Source: Stanieria cyanosphaera PCC 7437
Lineage (GTDB): Bacteria; Cyanobacteriota; Cyanobacteriia; Cyanobacteriales; Xenococcaceae
Length of the DNA: 64,000 bases
Assembly: GCF_000317575.1 (NCBI RefSeq)
Contig: NC_019748.1
Span: 310,001-374,000 of the forward strand
Direction of reading: 5' to 3'
The position numbers and the translations under genes are program-made. Shown piece after piece: positions 44,783 through 53,252 of this stretch (within the stretch, counting starts at the first letter, position 1; every line of letters starts with the position of its first letter). Under the pieces are notes generated by a model. That model was not told where the DNA came from. It saw only the letters and a program-made list of their open reading frames with translations, and made no database searches.

Positions 44783-46258
44783 CTACCTAACTATAGATGT
44801 TTCAGCATAACTAGATTGTGCTTCTCGAGCCATTTGTTTTTTAGTTCTTTGACAATTAATTAAACCAAAAACGAGCCAAAAAATTAGCAATCCCGTAGTT
44901 AATAATAAAATCGAACCCGAACCAAACTGAAGAATTAGTGCGGGGGCAGCAGCAGTAAATAAACCACCACCAACAATCGGTTCAAAGAAAAGCTGTTTGT
45001 AGGCAAAGCTTTCAAACGCCCCTGTACGATTTTCCGCATCAACCATGCGAATTAACAAAATTCCTGTGGCTGTAACTCCCATCGATTGACCCATATCACC
45101 TATACCTCTTTCAAACCAATAAACTGGTAAAATTCGAGGTGCAAGATAAATAAAAGCTAAAACATTCCAAACAATACCTGCGATCGATAGTATTAAGAAA
45201 ACACCAAGATTAGCACCCAAAACAGTTAAATTGATTGAAGCTAAAGCAGTGATCACCACAACATCAAGAGCTACTCCAGCAATTCTTTCTTGAAGTCTGC
45301 GTTCGATTAGGCACTCAAGACCTAAACGTTTCATCACTAACTGAATAATAATACCGCCAATTAAGGTCATGGGAAAAAGCGGTACAGCACCAATTAATTC
45401 AAAACCTCCTCTTCCCCAAGAAATTGATTCAATCCAGGTTAAAACTTGTAAAATTAACCAACCAATTACTATTGCTAATCCTGTAAAACCAAAGTTGAGT
45501 GAAAGCGGATCGATTAATAAATTGCGCATCAATCTTGCTTTTCTTTGTAAAAAGCGGTGATCTTCTATCGGTGCAGTTTCTTGAAATTGAGCATCACCAC
45601 TTCGTACAGGAGTTGGTTCAGTTTGAAGATAACCTTTTTGACGACCCCAATGAGCTAAAGCCGTACCAAACAGAATTCCTGAGACAATGCCGACAGTTGC
45701 TAAACCGAGGGCTAAGTCTCCTCCTTCAGCAAAATTTAATTGAGTAAGAGTTTCCGACATCCCTGCTGCTGTACCATGACCCCCTTCAAAAGCAATTTCA
45801 ATTAAAGCACCACTAATCGGACTAACGTTGAAAAGAGGAACAAGTACCAAGATTGCTAAGGCAATCCCAATCACGTATTGTCCCCAAGCAAGAGTTTGCC
45901 CAAAGGCTACTTGAGGTGCAGTTTTACGCCAAATATCTTTGGGATTAGGAATCGTTTCGCCTAAAAATAGAGCAGCAAAAACAATATTGATAAAGACTCC
46001 AGGTGATTGTGACCAAACTTCTCTCATGGTTTCAGGAAATAAACCACCAGCTAGATAAGCATTTTCTGCTGTTCCTGTAGCCATGGCGATCGCACCAAAC
46101 ACCCCAGGCCCTAGTAATAAAGCGATCGCACCTGCAATAATTGATTCGGGAAGATAAAGTGTTTGAAAAAGTTTAACTTTATGTTTGATAAATCTTGCTA
46201 TGAGGATTAAAATCCCCAACATGACGAACGCGAAAAAGACATCAAGCAGTTTAAACAT
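44783..46258 (-). CDS. gltS: GltS-like sodium/glutamate symporter
   Basis: Sodium-coupled glutamate uptake system of the inner membrane. The 491-residue protein has about twelve hydrophobic segments and the GltS-type start FVMLGILILIARFIKHKV with LPESIIAGAIALLLGPGVFG. Two inverted-repeat halves typical of the family are visible (AFEGGHGTAAGMSETL near residue 165, and GDMGQSMGVTATGILL near 395). It is longer than E. coli GltS, with a polar insertion of about 50 residues between the halves (about 220-265). Convergent with ccsA, ten bases apart. Confidence 0.87.
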   Translation of the reverse strand: MFKLLDVFFAFVMLGILILIARFIKHKVKLFQTLYLPESIIAGAIALLLGPGVFGAIAMATGTAENAYLAGGLFPETMREVWSQSPGVFINIVFAALFLGETIPNPKDIWRKTAPQVAFGQTLAWGQYVIGIALAILVLVPLFNVSPISGALIEIAFEGGHGTAAGMSETLTQLNFAEGGDLALGLATVGIVSGILFGTALAHWGRQKGYLQTEPTPVRSGDAQFQETAPIEDHRFLQRKARLMRNLLIDPLSLNFGFTGLAIVIGWLILQVLTWIESISWGRGGFELIGAVPLFPMTLIGGIIIQLVMKRLGLECLIERRLQERIAGVALDVVVITALASINLTVLGANLGVFLILSIAGIVWNVLAFIYLAPRILPVYWFERGIGDMGQSMGVTATGILLIRMVDAENRTGAFESFAYKQLFFEPIVGGGLFTAAAPALILQFGSGSILLLTTGLLIFWLVFGLINCQRTKKQMAREAQSSYAETSIVR

Positions 46259-46394
46259 TTTTAATTCATTTTTGATAATAATTTAGTTTGAGTATGTCGG
46301 CATTATATTAGTCTGTTTGTAACCAAGATTACTTGAATTAATAATGTTGAAGCAATTTCTATCTTTTGATAGATAACAATGTTAAGAAAAATAT

Positions 46395-47378
46395 ATGAAG
46401 AATCACTCTAGTTGGACTTTGGTTCATGCTAGGCTGCATCAAACTTTAAAAGGGCGCAAATTATTACCAAAAAAAGCCAAAATTTTGCTTGCTTTATCGG
46501 GTGGACAAGATTCTCTTTGTTTAAGTAAGCTTCTACTAGATTTACAACCAAAATGGCAGTGGCAAATTGCGATCGCTCATTGCGATCATCGTTGGTCATC
46601 TGATACTGGTATAGCCCAACACGTTCAACAGATCGTTCAAACTTGGAATGTGCCTTTTTATCTGCAAATCGCTCAATCTCTGCCAGAAACAGAAGCAGCA
46701 GCTAGAACTTGGCGTTATCAAGCATTGACAGAAATTGCTGAAACTGAAGGATTACAATATGTAGTCACAGGTCATACCAAAAGCGATCGCGCTGAGACTT
46801 TCCTTTACAATTTGGTTAGAGGTGCAGGTGCAGATGGTTTAAGTGCTTTGACTTGGCAACGTCCTTTAACTTCGACAATTACTTTAGTACGTCCGATTTT
46901 AAATTTTACTCGTCGAGAAACTTTTGATTTTTGCCAACAATTTCAGTTACCAATTTGGTTTGATGCAGCTAATCATAATACCAAATATGCTCGTAATCGC
47001 ATTCGTGCCGATTTAATTCCTTACTTACAAACAAATTTTAATTCACAAGTAGAAAATTGTTTGGCACAAACAGCAGAATTATTACGTGCCGATGTAGAGT
47101 ATTTGGAAGATACGGCAAGAGAATGGTTTAATCAGGCGATTTCCCCCACAGATAACCAACTTAATCGTATAATCCTTCAAAATCTACCCCTAGCTTTGCA
47201 ACGCCGAGTTATTCGACAATTTCTTACCTCATTATTGGGTAAAGCTGCTAATTTTGAACAAATTGAAGCTGTTTGCGATTTAATCTCTGCACCAAATCGC
47301 AGTCGAACTTCCACTTTACCAGGAAATATAGTTGTAGAAGTAATAGAAGATTGGCTAGTCTTACAAAAAATTAATTAA
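46395..47378 (+). CDS. tilS: tRNA(Ile)-lysidine synthase
   Basis: Ligates lysine to C34 of tRNA-Ile(CAU), so that it reads AUA instead of AUG. The 327-residue protein has the ATP-pyrophosphatase motif LALSGGQDSLCLSK near residue 33, HCDHRWSSD near 66, and TGHTKSDRAETFL near 124. The C-terminal part is shorter than in E. coli TilS but standard for cyanobacteria. The tRNA-Met gene 2.3 kb downstream also has a CAU anticodon but looks like the elongator methionine tRNA, not the substrate. Confidence 0.95.
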   Translation: MKNHSSWTLVHARLHQTLKGRKLLPKKAKILLALSGGQDSLCLSKLLLDLQPKWQWQIAIAHCDHRWSSDTGIAQHVQQIVQTWNVPFYLQIAQSLPETEAAARTWRYQALTEIAETEGLQYVVTGHTKSDRAETFLYNLVRGAGADGLSALTWQRPLTSTITLVRPILNFTRRETFDFCQQFQLPIWFDAANHNTKYARNRIRADLIPYLQTNFNSQVENCLAQTAELLRADVEYLEDTAREWFNQAISPTDNQLNRIILQNLPLALQRRVIRQFLTSLLGKAANFEQIEAVCDLISAPNRSRTSTLPGNIVVEVIEDWLVLQKIN

Positions 47379-47596
47379 TCAGAATTGCCACTCTGAACCA
47401 AAGTGAAGAATCTTCAACCTCATATTCTCCTTTGATCCTGAAGCTTCTAAAGCTTTTGATTACTAAAGTACACAATTAATTTTGCCTAGATACTTATAAC
47501 AATTTGATTAAAAGAGTGAGACAAGATTTTTTCGGAACTTTAGCACTAAAATCAAAAAGAAACTCAATTTCTGTCAAACTTATTACAAACTTCTTC

Positions 47597-49423
47597 ATGG
47601 CCGTTTCCTCTCCTCCTTTAGTCAAACCTCGCGAAAACGACTGGCGACTGTTCCTCAAACTGATTCCTTACACCCGTAATAATCGTGGTATTTTAGTAAT
47701 TTCGATGATTTTGCTCGTTCCTCTAGCGATCGCGGGAGCAGTTCAACCTCTGATTATCGGACAAGCAATTTCTTTACTAAGAGAGGAAGAAACTTGGTCT
47801 TTTCTGAATAATGTGTCTTTAGACCAAGGAATTAATATTTTAGCTGGTTTATTGTTATTAACGGTCATTATACGTCTGATTTTCTCTTCAATTCAGGGTT
47901 ATTTAGTCCAAAAAATCGGACAAGAAATCACCGCAGCAGTAAGAGAAGACTTATTTACTCATGTTACCGCTCTAGCTGCCAGCTTTTTCGACCGTACTCC
48001 CGTTGGAAAATTGGTAACTCGGATCGCTAGTGATGTAGAAGCTTTAGGAGATGTCTTTGCTAGTGGTGCGATCGGTGTAATTAGTGATTTTATCTCAATT
48101 GTTGCCATTGTCGTGACTGTTTATATAGTTGACTGGCGATTAGCATCGATGTTGGTATTGATGTTGATTCCAGTGACTGCTTTAATTATTTATTTTCAAA
48201 GACAATATCGCAAAGCTAACTATCGCGCCAGAGAAGAATTATCTCAACTCAATTCAATGTTACAAGAAAACATTGTCGGGATAAACATCGTGCAATTGTT
48301 TAGAAGAGAAAGATACAATGCAGAGATGTTTAGGGCAATTAATGATCGCTATCGTAAAGAAGTAGACCGAACTATTTTCAATGATTCTGCTATTTCTGCA
48401 ACTCTAGAATGGATTTCCTTAGTCGCGATCGCGGGTGTGCTTTGGTTGGGTGGTATTTTTGTTCTGAGAGAAAATATTACCTTTGGAACTTTATCTGCTT
48501 TTATTCTTTACGCTCAAAGATTATTTAATCCGATTCGTCAATTTGCTGATAAATTTACCATGTTTCAAGCAGGTTTTACGGCAATTGAAAGAATTAGTGA
48601 ATTAATGAATGAACCTATTGCCATCAGAGATTCTCAAACAGCTTTATCAATTAATAATCAGTTAGATGTTAAAGGAATAAACAAAAAAAATAATCGAGGC
48701 GAAATTCGTTTTGAAAATGTTTGGTTTGGTTATAAACCAGATGAATATGTCCTTAAAAATTTAGACTTTACAATTAAACCAGGAGAAAAAGTTGCTCTAG
48801 TTGGCCCTACAGGAGCAGGAAAAAGTTCTATTATTAGACTATTATGTCGTCTTTATGAACCTAGTCAAGGCAGAATTTTAATAGATGGAATTGATATCAA
48901 AGATATTACTCAAGCAGAATTACGTCGTTATGTAGGAGTGATTTTACAAGAAAGTTTTCTCTTTGCTGGAGATATTAAACGCAACATTACATTAGGTGAA
49001 AATTATTCTTTAGCTGAAGTACAACAAGCAGCTAAACTAACTAATATTGATAGCTTTATTGAACAATTACCACAAGGATACAATACCCAATTAAGAGAAA
49101 GAGGAACAAATCTTTCTGGAGGACAAAAACAATTACTGGCTTTTGCTCGTGTTGCGATCCGCAATCCTCACGTTTTAGTATTAGATGAAGCTACTGCTAG
49201 TTTAGATGTCAAAACTGAAGCTTTAATTCAAGAAGCGTTAGAAGAATTACTAAAAGATAGAACGGCAATTATTATTGCTCACCGACTTTCTACTATTCGT
49301 AATGTCGATAAAATCTTAGTTCTCAAACGAGGAGAATTGATTGAATCTGGAAATCATGAAGAGTTATTAGAACAAGAAGGTTTATATGCCAGTTTATACA
49401 AACTACAGATGCTAGAAAGTTGA
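47597..49423 (+). CDS. ABC exporter, fused permease and ATPase
   Basis: A half-transporter of the type-I exporter family; works as a homo- or heterodimer to move lipids, peptides or drugs across the inner membrane. From ATG 47597 (MAVSSPPLVKPREN) it has 608 residues; an in-frame TTG at 47504 would add 31 residues of doubtful homology. Six transmembrane segments fill about 30-320 (ALAGAVQPLIIG, LLLLTVIIRLIF and others), then the ATPase: Walker A GPTGAGKSS near 403, the signature LSGGQKQL near 506, Walker B VLVLDEATASLD. The substrate is not inferable. A multidrug or lipid exporter is likely. Confidence 0.93.
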   Translation: MAVSSPPLVKPRENDWRLFLKLIPYTRNNRGILVISMILLVPLAIAGAVQPLIIGQAISLLREEETWSFLNNVSLDQGINILAGLLLLTVIIRLIFSSIQGYLVQKIGQEITAAVREDLFTHVTALAASFFDRTPVGKLVTRIASDVEALGDVFASGAIGVISDFISIVAIVVTVYIVDWRLASMLVLMLIPVTALIIYFQRQYRKANYRAREELSQLNSMLQENIVGINIVQLFRRERYNAEMFRAINDRYRKEVDRTIFNDSAISATLEWISLVAIAGVLWLGGIFVLRENITFGTLSAFILYAQRLFNPIRQFADKFTMFQAGFTAIERISELMNEPIAIRDSQTALSINNQLDVKGINKKNNRGEIRFENVWFGYKPDEYVLKNLDFTIKPGEKVALVGPTGAGKSSIIRLLCRLYEPSQGRILIDGIDIKDITQAELRRYVGVILQESFLFAGDIKRNITLGENYSLAEVQQAAKLTNIDSFIEQLPQGYNTQLRERGTNLSGGQKQLLAFARVAIRNPHVLVLDEATASLDVKTEALIQEALEELLKDRTAIIIAHRLSTIRNVDKILVLKRGELIESGNHEELLEQEGLYASLYKLQMLES

Positions 49424-49502
49424 TAGTTACTGAAAAAAGTTTAAGTATTGTAATTTAATTAGCTAATAACTATTTATAAAAATAATATTTAATTCGATTT
49501 AA

Positions 49503-49555
49503 AAGTACGCTGTTGCATACGCGAGAGGTTCGCCATCTTCGTTCGCGATCGCTTA
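49503..49555. repeat. GC-rich repeat-like segment ending in a HIP1 octamer
   Basis: A short GC-rich segment in an AT-rich gap, containing CGCGAGAGGTTCGCC and ending GTTCGCGATCGC. Composition and placement resemble the small dispersed repeats of cyanobacterial genomes. I found no second copy by eye in this window. Confidence 0.35.
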
Positions 49556-49707
49556 AACTACCATTAAATAAACACGCTTTAAAGCTTGCTAAGACAAAGA
49601 TTTTAGCAATAAATAGTATATTAATACTTAAATGACTCAATCCAAATTTTTAGATTTATCTTAGAAAAAACGAACTTTTGTTATATAATAATAAGGTTGA
49701 AAAAAAC

Positions 49708-49781
49708 GGCTCGGTAGCTCAGTTGGTTAGAGCAGGGGACTCATAAGCCCAAGGTCGGCAGTTCAAATCTGCCCCGAGCCA
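49708..49781 (+). tRNA. tRNA-Met (anticodon CAU), elongator type
   Basis: A 74-base cloverleaf. Acceptor GGCTCGG pairs with CCGAGCC, discriminator A follows, D-arm TAGCTCAGTTGG is present, anticodon loop CTCATAA carries CAT, and T-arm GCAGTTCAAATCTGC is intact. The fourth acceptor pair is U-A and the GGGGACTCATAAGCCC stem-loop resembles elongator tRNA-Met more than tRNA-Ile(CAU). CCA is not encoded. Confidence 0.93.
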
Positions 49782-49831
49782 TTAAACAGACTGTCTTCTG
49801 TGCTTATTATTCATCCCCTCTATCCTCTTCG

Positions 49832-50026
49832 CTAACCTTTAAAGAGTGAAGCCTGAGAAGTGTACAACACCCATTTTGCACCCAAATACTGAGCTAAAAC
49901 AACCATCTTCATCAACTCTTTAAATTCATGTCTGATCTGTAAAGCTGTGGAATTATACGGCCATTGGGCAATCTTGTCAAATCCGATGGAGGTATCATCA
50001 GGGCGAACGCACACACTTATTAACAT
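49832..50026 (-). pseudogene. Gene fragment between tRNA-Met and an IS remnant
   Basis: A 64-codon frame ending QASLFKG. It has the look of real protein (GFDKIAQWPYNSTALQIRHE, YLGAKWVLYTSQ) but no recognised domain and is too short to be a complete family member. The segment QIRHEFKELMK is repeated, inverted and nearly identical in DNA, 600 bases downstream (see 50543-50577), where it ends the transposase fragment. This suggests rearranged debris of one host gene cut by IS insertion. Confidence 0.4.
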
Positions 50027-50104
50027 TTAAGGAAAATTAGAAATAAGTCAAAGAGATTGATCTAGGATGCTGAAAAACCATGATTTTGAGCGTTCTAATT
50101 AAGC

Positions 50105-50551
50105 ATGAACTCATCACCACTAACATCTATTGAAACTCACTTTCGTTCTCTACCTGACCCACGTGCCAAACATCGTATTGAGCATCGTCTGATTGATATT
50201 GTGATGATTACAATTTGTGCGGTGATTTGTGGTGCAGATAACTGGGTAGATATCGAAAACTACGGTCATGCTAAACAAGATTGGCTCAAGGAATTTTTAG
50301 AATTACCGTACGGTATTCCATCTCACGATACATTAATGCGAGTCTTTGCCCGCCTCAAACCAGAACATTTGCAACAATGTTTTCTTAACTGGATACAAGC
50401 CGTCAGTCAGATAACTAAAGGTCAAGTAATTGCGATTGATGGTAAAAGCTTACTGAGTGCCTTAGAACGGGGTCAAAACCGAGGAGCAATTCATATGGTA
50501 AGTGCATGGGCAACAGAAAATCGATTAGTCTTGGGACAGCAAACAGATTAG
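50105..50551 (+). mobile_element. Truncated ISAs1-type transposase
   Basis: The 148 codons encode the N-terminal third of an ISAs1-family DDE transposase: HFRSLPDPRAKHRIEHRLID, ICAVICGADNWVDIE, ELPYGIPSHDTLMRVFARL and the first catalytic region VIAIDGKSLLSALERG. The family protein has roughly 370 residues; here the frame ends at GQQTD and the rest of the catalytic core is missing. The frame breaks exactly where a 35-bp sequence starts that has an inverted near-copy at 49906-49940. The element cannot transpose on its own. Flanking tRNA genes mark the locus as an accumulation site. Confidence 0.82.
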
Positions 50552-50577
50552 ACATAAATTTAAAGAGTTGATGAAGA
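50543..50577. repeat. 35-bp inverted near-copy of 49906-49940
   Basis: Starting ACAGATTAGACAT and ending GTTGATGAAGA, this segment matches the reverse complement of 49906-49940 at all but two positions. The two copies bracket the ISAs1 remnant. Both can be translated to QIRHxFKELMK, so they are duplicated coding DNA rather than terminal repeats of the IS. Confidence 0.7.
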
Positions 50578-50699
50578 CTCTTTTTTTTGTTTTTGGGTAG
50601 AAGTAGAGTGAGGGTAATTGAGGGAATTTTGAGGGTGTAACTCTACAGTGGTTCTATCACTTGTGGGTGAAAGTAACGTCAAATAAGCACTAAAACCAG

Positions 50700-50773
50700 G
50701 GCGAACGACGGGACTCGAACCCGCGAATGGTGGAACCACAATCCACTGCCTTAACCACTTGGCTACGCTCGCC
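50700..50773 (-). tRNA. tRNA-His (anticodon GUG)
   Basis: Minus-strand cloverleaf with the extra 5' G typical of tRNA-His paired with C73. Acceptor GCGAGCG pairs with CGTTCGC (one G-U). The anticodon loop carries GTG after CAGTGGATT, and the T-arm GCGGGTTCGAGTCCCGT is intact. CCA is not encoded. Confidence 0.94.
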
Positions 50774-50811
50774 ATATTGCATAGGAAATTATAACATCTT
50801 TTGAACAATTA

Positions 50812-50950
50812 AGATAGATTTAATTTTATTTGACTGAAACATTGATGAATTAAATCCCAGCGCAAACTATTTTGAATCTCAACCCAATCATTTTTACATA
50901 AATCATAAATCAAAGTGCAGTAACCAGCACCAAATTTATAACAACCATGT
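50812..50950 (-). pseudogene. Possible gene fragment upstream of DUF4359 gene
   Basis: A frame without a start codon encodes HGCYKFGAGYCTLIYDLCKN, then DWVEIQNSLRWDLIHQCFSQ, and ends at a stop near 50812. Amino-acid composition looks protein-like, but I recognise no family. It may be more debris of the tRNA-Met to tRNA-His island. Confidence 0.25.
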
Positions 50951-51048
50951 AACTAGTCACTCATCACGATATTGTTTAAAACAACAAGAATGCTATTTTA
51001 TGAATTAATTAAGCAGTTTTCTTCAACAGAGAATAACCATGGAGTCCG

Positions 51049-51420
51049 ATGAATATCCTCAAGCTTATTTTTGGTACTACTTTAATTGGAATAAGCGTGA
51101 TCATGGTAGCTACTAATCCCGATCATGATAGCTATCAAGAATTCGCTGCCGATACTCTTAATATTTATCTTAAAGAGCAAATTTGCACTCAAGTTTCTCA
51201 ACAATTAGGCAATTTTTTACAAAGCCATTGTCTTTTGTTGGTTGATACAACTCGTCCTCATTTATCCAAAATTGTCGCTCAAAATACTCAAAGATACAAT
51301 TTTATTTTGTTTAGTATTTATCAAACTGACTTATCAGTTTCTTCAACCTTGCCAGAGTATCACGTTAGTACTATTGGCATTTTAGAAAATTTTTATATTT
51401 ATCAAGCAGAACAGATTTAA
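51049..51420 (+). CDS. DUF4359 small membrane or exported protein
   Basis: A 123-residue cyanobacterial protein of the DUF4359 family, function unknown. An N-terminal hydrophobic segment (ILKLIFGTTLIGISVIMVAT) is followed by TNPDHDSYQEFAADTLNIYL, the family signature, then a Cys-containing helical part (KEQICTQVSQQLGNFLQSHC) and a beta-rich end. The hydrophobic segment may be an anchor or uncleaved signal. Its neighbours are unrelated: tRNA-His upstream and a cupin gene 74 bases downstream. Confidence 0.82.
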   Translation: MNILKLIFGTTLIGISVIMVATNPDHDSYQEFAADTLNIYLKEQICTQVSQQLGNFLQSHCLLLVDTTRPHLSKIVAQNTQRYNFILFSIYQTDLSVSSTLPEYHVSTIGILENFYIYQAEQI

Positions 51421-51494
51421 AAAATTACGATAATTTCGTTTGATTAAATTGGAATATTATAGGAATAAAATATTTTTTTTATAGGAGTCAATTA

Positions 51495-51884
51495 ATGAGT
51501 GAAGTAGCTAACAATGATCAAACTTTATCTTCTGCATCTCAATTAGAAAATGAATCTGAATTAACTCGTACACCACCTTGGGGCAAAGTCATAGTTTTAG
51601 AAGAAGGAGAGCGTTATCGCATCAATCGGATTGAAGTAAAACCAGGACATCATATTAGTACTCAAATGCACTATCATCGTAGCGAACATTGGATTGTTGT
51701 GTCTGGGACAGCTAAGGTTATTTTTAATGGAGAAGAACAACTGTTGATGCAAAAACAATCTACTTATGTTCCGATGAATACTCCTCATCGGGTAGAAAAC
51801 CCAGGAGTAATTCCTTTAGTGATGATTGAAGTTCAAAATGGAGAATATCTTGGCGATGATGACATTATTCGCTTTGCTGAATAA
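51495..51884 (+). CDS. Single-domain cupin, mannose-6-phosphate isomerase type II-like
   Basis: The 129-residue protein is a single cupin barrel resembling the C-terminal isomerase domain of ManC/AlgA-type bifunctional enzymes. Visible are RTPPWGKVIVLEEGERYRI, the metal-site strand PGHHISTQMHYHRSEHWIVV (His, His, Glu) and IPLVMIEVQNGEYLGDDDII, typical for the family. The guanylyltransferase half is absent. An AGGAG sequence lies eight bases before the ATG. A role in mannose/fructose-6-phosphate isomerisation is likely but other cupin functions are possible. Confidence 0.85.
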   Translation: MSEVANNDQTLSSASQLENESELTRTPPWGKVIVLEEGERYRINRIEVKPGHHISTQMHYHRSEHWIVVSGTAKVIFNGEEQLLMQKQSTYVPMNTPHRVENPGVIPLVMIEVQNGEYLGDDDIIRFAE

Positions 51885-51911
51885 AAAATAGATAATAATC
51901 AAAAAAACATT

Positions 51912-52238
51912 TCAACTAAGATTACTATCAATCCAATTTAAATAAGATTGTAAACCATTAATAATAGGTAAAGCGATTATTTCAGGGACTTCGTAAGAAT
52001 GAATTGCTTTAATTTTTTGTGCTAAAAGGTCAAATTGATTGACGTTAGTTTTAATCAATAATTGCCACTCGTAGTCTTGATTAAGCTTGCTTTGCCAAAC
52101 GTACATAGAATTAACAGGAAAAATATTAACACAAGCTGCTAACTTTTTAGACAACAAAACTTGGGCAATTTCTTGAGCTTGTGCTTCAGTAGCAACAGTA
52201 ACTAAAACTACACAGTATTCAATTGAATTAGTTGTCAT
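51912..52238 (-). CDS. cutA: CutA-type divalent-cation tolerance protein
   Basis: Small trimeric protein of the PII-like fold, linked to copper tolerance in E. coli, though the bacterial role is unclear. From ATG 52238 (MTTNSIEYCVVLVTV) it has 108 residues. Conserved features are ATEAQAQEIAQVLLSKKLAACVN overall, the strand MYVWQSKLNQDYEWQLLIKT, and HSYEVPEIIALPI at the C-terminus. An upstream in-frame start would overlap the pentapeptide gene. The two genes are six bases apart on the same strand and form an operon. Confidence 0.93.
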   Translation of the reverse strand: MTTNSIEYCVVLVTVATEAQAQEIAQVLLSKKLAACVNIFPVNSMYVWQSKLNQDYEWQLLIKTNVNQFDLLAQKIKAIHSYEVPEIIALPIINGLQSYLNWIDSNLS

Positions 52239-52243
52239 AGAAA

Positions 52244-53110
52244 TTAACTCGCTGTTTCCCAATAACACGAAGCAGAACAATTCACAGAAGTTGAAAAAAT
52301 TGCCTCGGAAATTGATGCCTCTTGAAGCTTAGTATTCGTCAAGATTGCTTTTTGAAGATTAGCAAAACTTAAATCTGCTTTTGTCAAATTAGCTTCGGCT
52401 AAGTTGGCTTCAGCTAAATTAGCTTTAGATAGCTTTGCTCCAGTCAAATTTGCTCCTTGTAAATTAACTCTCAATAAACGAGCCTCTTCTAAATTAGCTT
52501 TAGTTAAATTAGCTCCTGCTAAATTTGAACCGTTTAATTTAGCTCTACTTAAATTAATTCCTTCCAAATTAATTCCACTCAAATCTACTTCTTTTAAAAA
52601 AGTTTGGCTTAAATTAACTTCATTAAATAAAGTTTGATCGAACTTAGCTCCAGTTAATCTACCTTCATACAAATTTGCCCAGTTAAAATTGACTCCATTT
52701 AAATTTGCTTCCCTCAAGTTAATTTTTTGCAGTTTCGCTCCACAGAGATTGGCATTACTTAGATTAGCTGCCCTCAAATTCGTATAAGAAAGATTAGCAC
52801 CGCTTAATTGAGCTTGAATTAATTGAGATTTAACCATAAATGCTCCACTTAAATCAGCTTTAGTTAAATCTGTTTGATTAAATTGTGCCTCGCTAATTTT
52901 AGCGCAACTTAAATTTGCCCAATTTAAACTAGCTTGACTAAGATTAGACTTAGTTAAAAAAGTTTTACTAAGATTAACTCCCTTCAAATTTGCCCCTGTT
53001 AAATCAACAGATATCAGCATCACTCCACTTAAATCTTGTCCACTAAGATCAATTCCAGGAAAATCCCGATATCCTTGCTCGTAGAGTCTGAGAAAATGAC
53101 TGGCTTTCAT
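52244..53110 (-). CDS. Pentapeptide-repeat protein
   Basis: A 288-residue protein made of about 45 tandem A(N/D)Lxx pentapeptides (from IDLSGQDLSG near residue 20 to about 275), which fold as a right-handed quadrilateral beta-helix. No signal peptide or transmembrane segment is evident; the first 18 residues (MKASHFLRLYEQGYRDFPGI) are a short capping region often seen in cyanobacterial members. DNA of the repeats shows internal similarity, but this reflects the protein repeat. Function is unknown; some relatives protect DNA gyrase. cutA follows six bases downstream on the same strand. Confidence 0.93.
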   Translation of the reverse strand: MKASHFLRLYEQGYRDFPGIDLSGQDLSGVMLISVDLTGANLKGVNLSKTFLTKSNLSQASLNWANLSCAKISEAQFNQTDLTKADLSGAFMVKSQLIQAQLSGANLSYTNLRAANLSNANLCGAKLQKINLREANLNGVNFNWANLYEGRLTGAKFDQTLFNEVNLSQTFLKEVDLSGINLEGINLSRAKLNGSNLAGANLTKANLEEARLLRVNLQGANLTGAKLSKANLAEANLAEANLTKADLSFANLQKAILTNTKLQEASISEAIFSTSVNCSASCYWETAS

Positions 53111-53252
53111 AAAAAAAACTAGAACGTGGAAAGATTTTTAATTTATTTAATTTTCAGCTTTAGTTCTAGCTTAAAGGGAAAAAAATGTTATTGCCTAGGA
53201 GTTTTCTTATTCTGTAACAATGTAATTTGTTATTTGTAATATTTGCTTTGAT

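Noticed and set aside
49708-49781. Reading this tRNA as tRNA-Ile(CAU), the TilS substrate, because tilS is close
   Set aside because: The acceptor and anticodon stems fit elongator tRNA-Met better; proximity alone is no evidence.
52404-52637. Plus-strand ORF inside the pentapeptide-repeat gene
   Set aside because: It is the mirror image of the repeat codons; its Lys/Leu/Ala pattern comes from the opposite strand, and no start signal supports it.
52260-53090. Tandem 15-bp periodicity that could suggest a DNA repeat array or CRISPR
   Set aside because: The periodicity is fully explained by the pentapeptide code of the minus-strand protein; units are degenerate and have no spacers.
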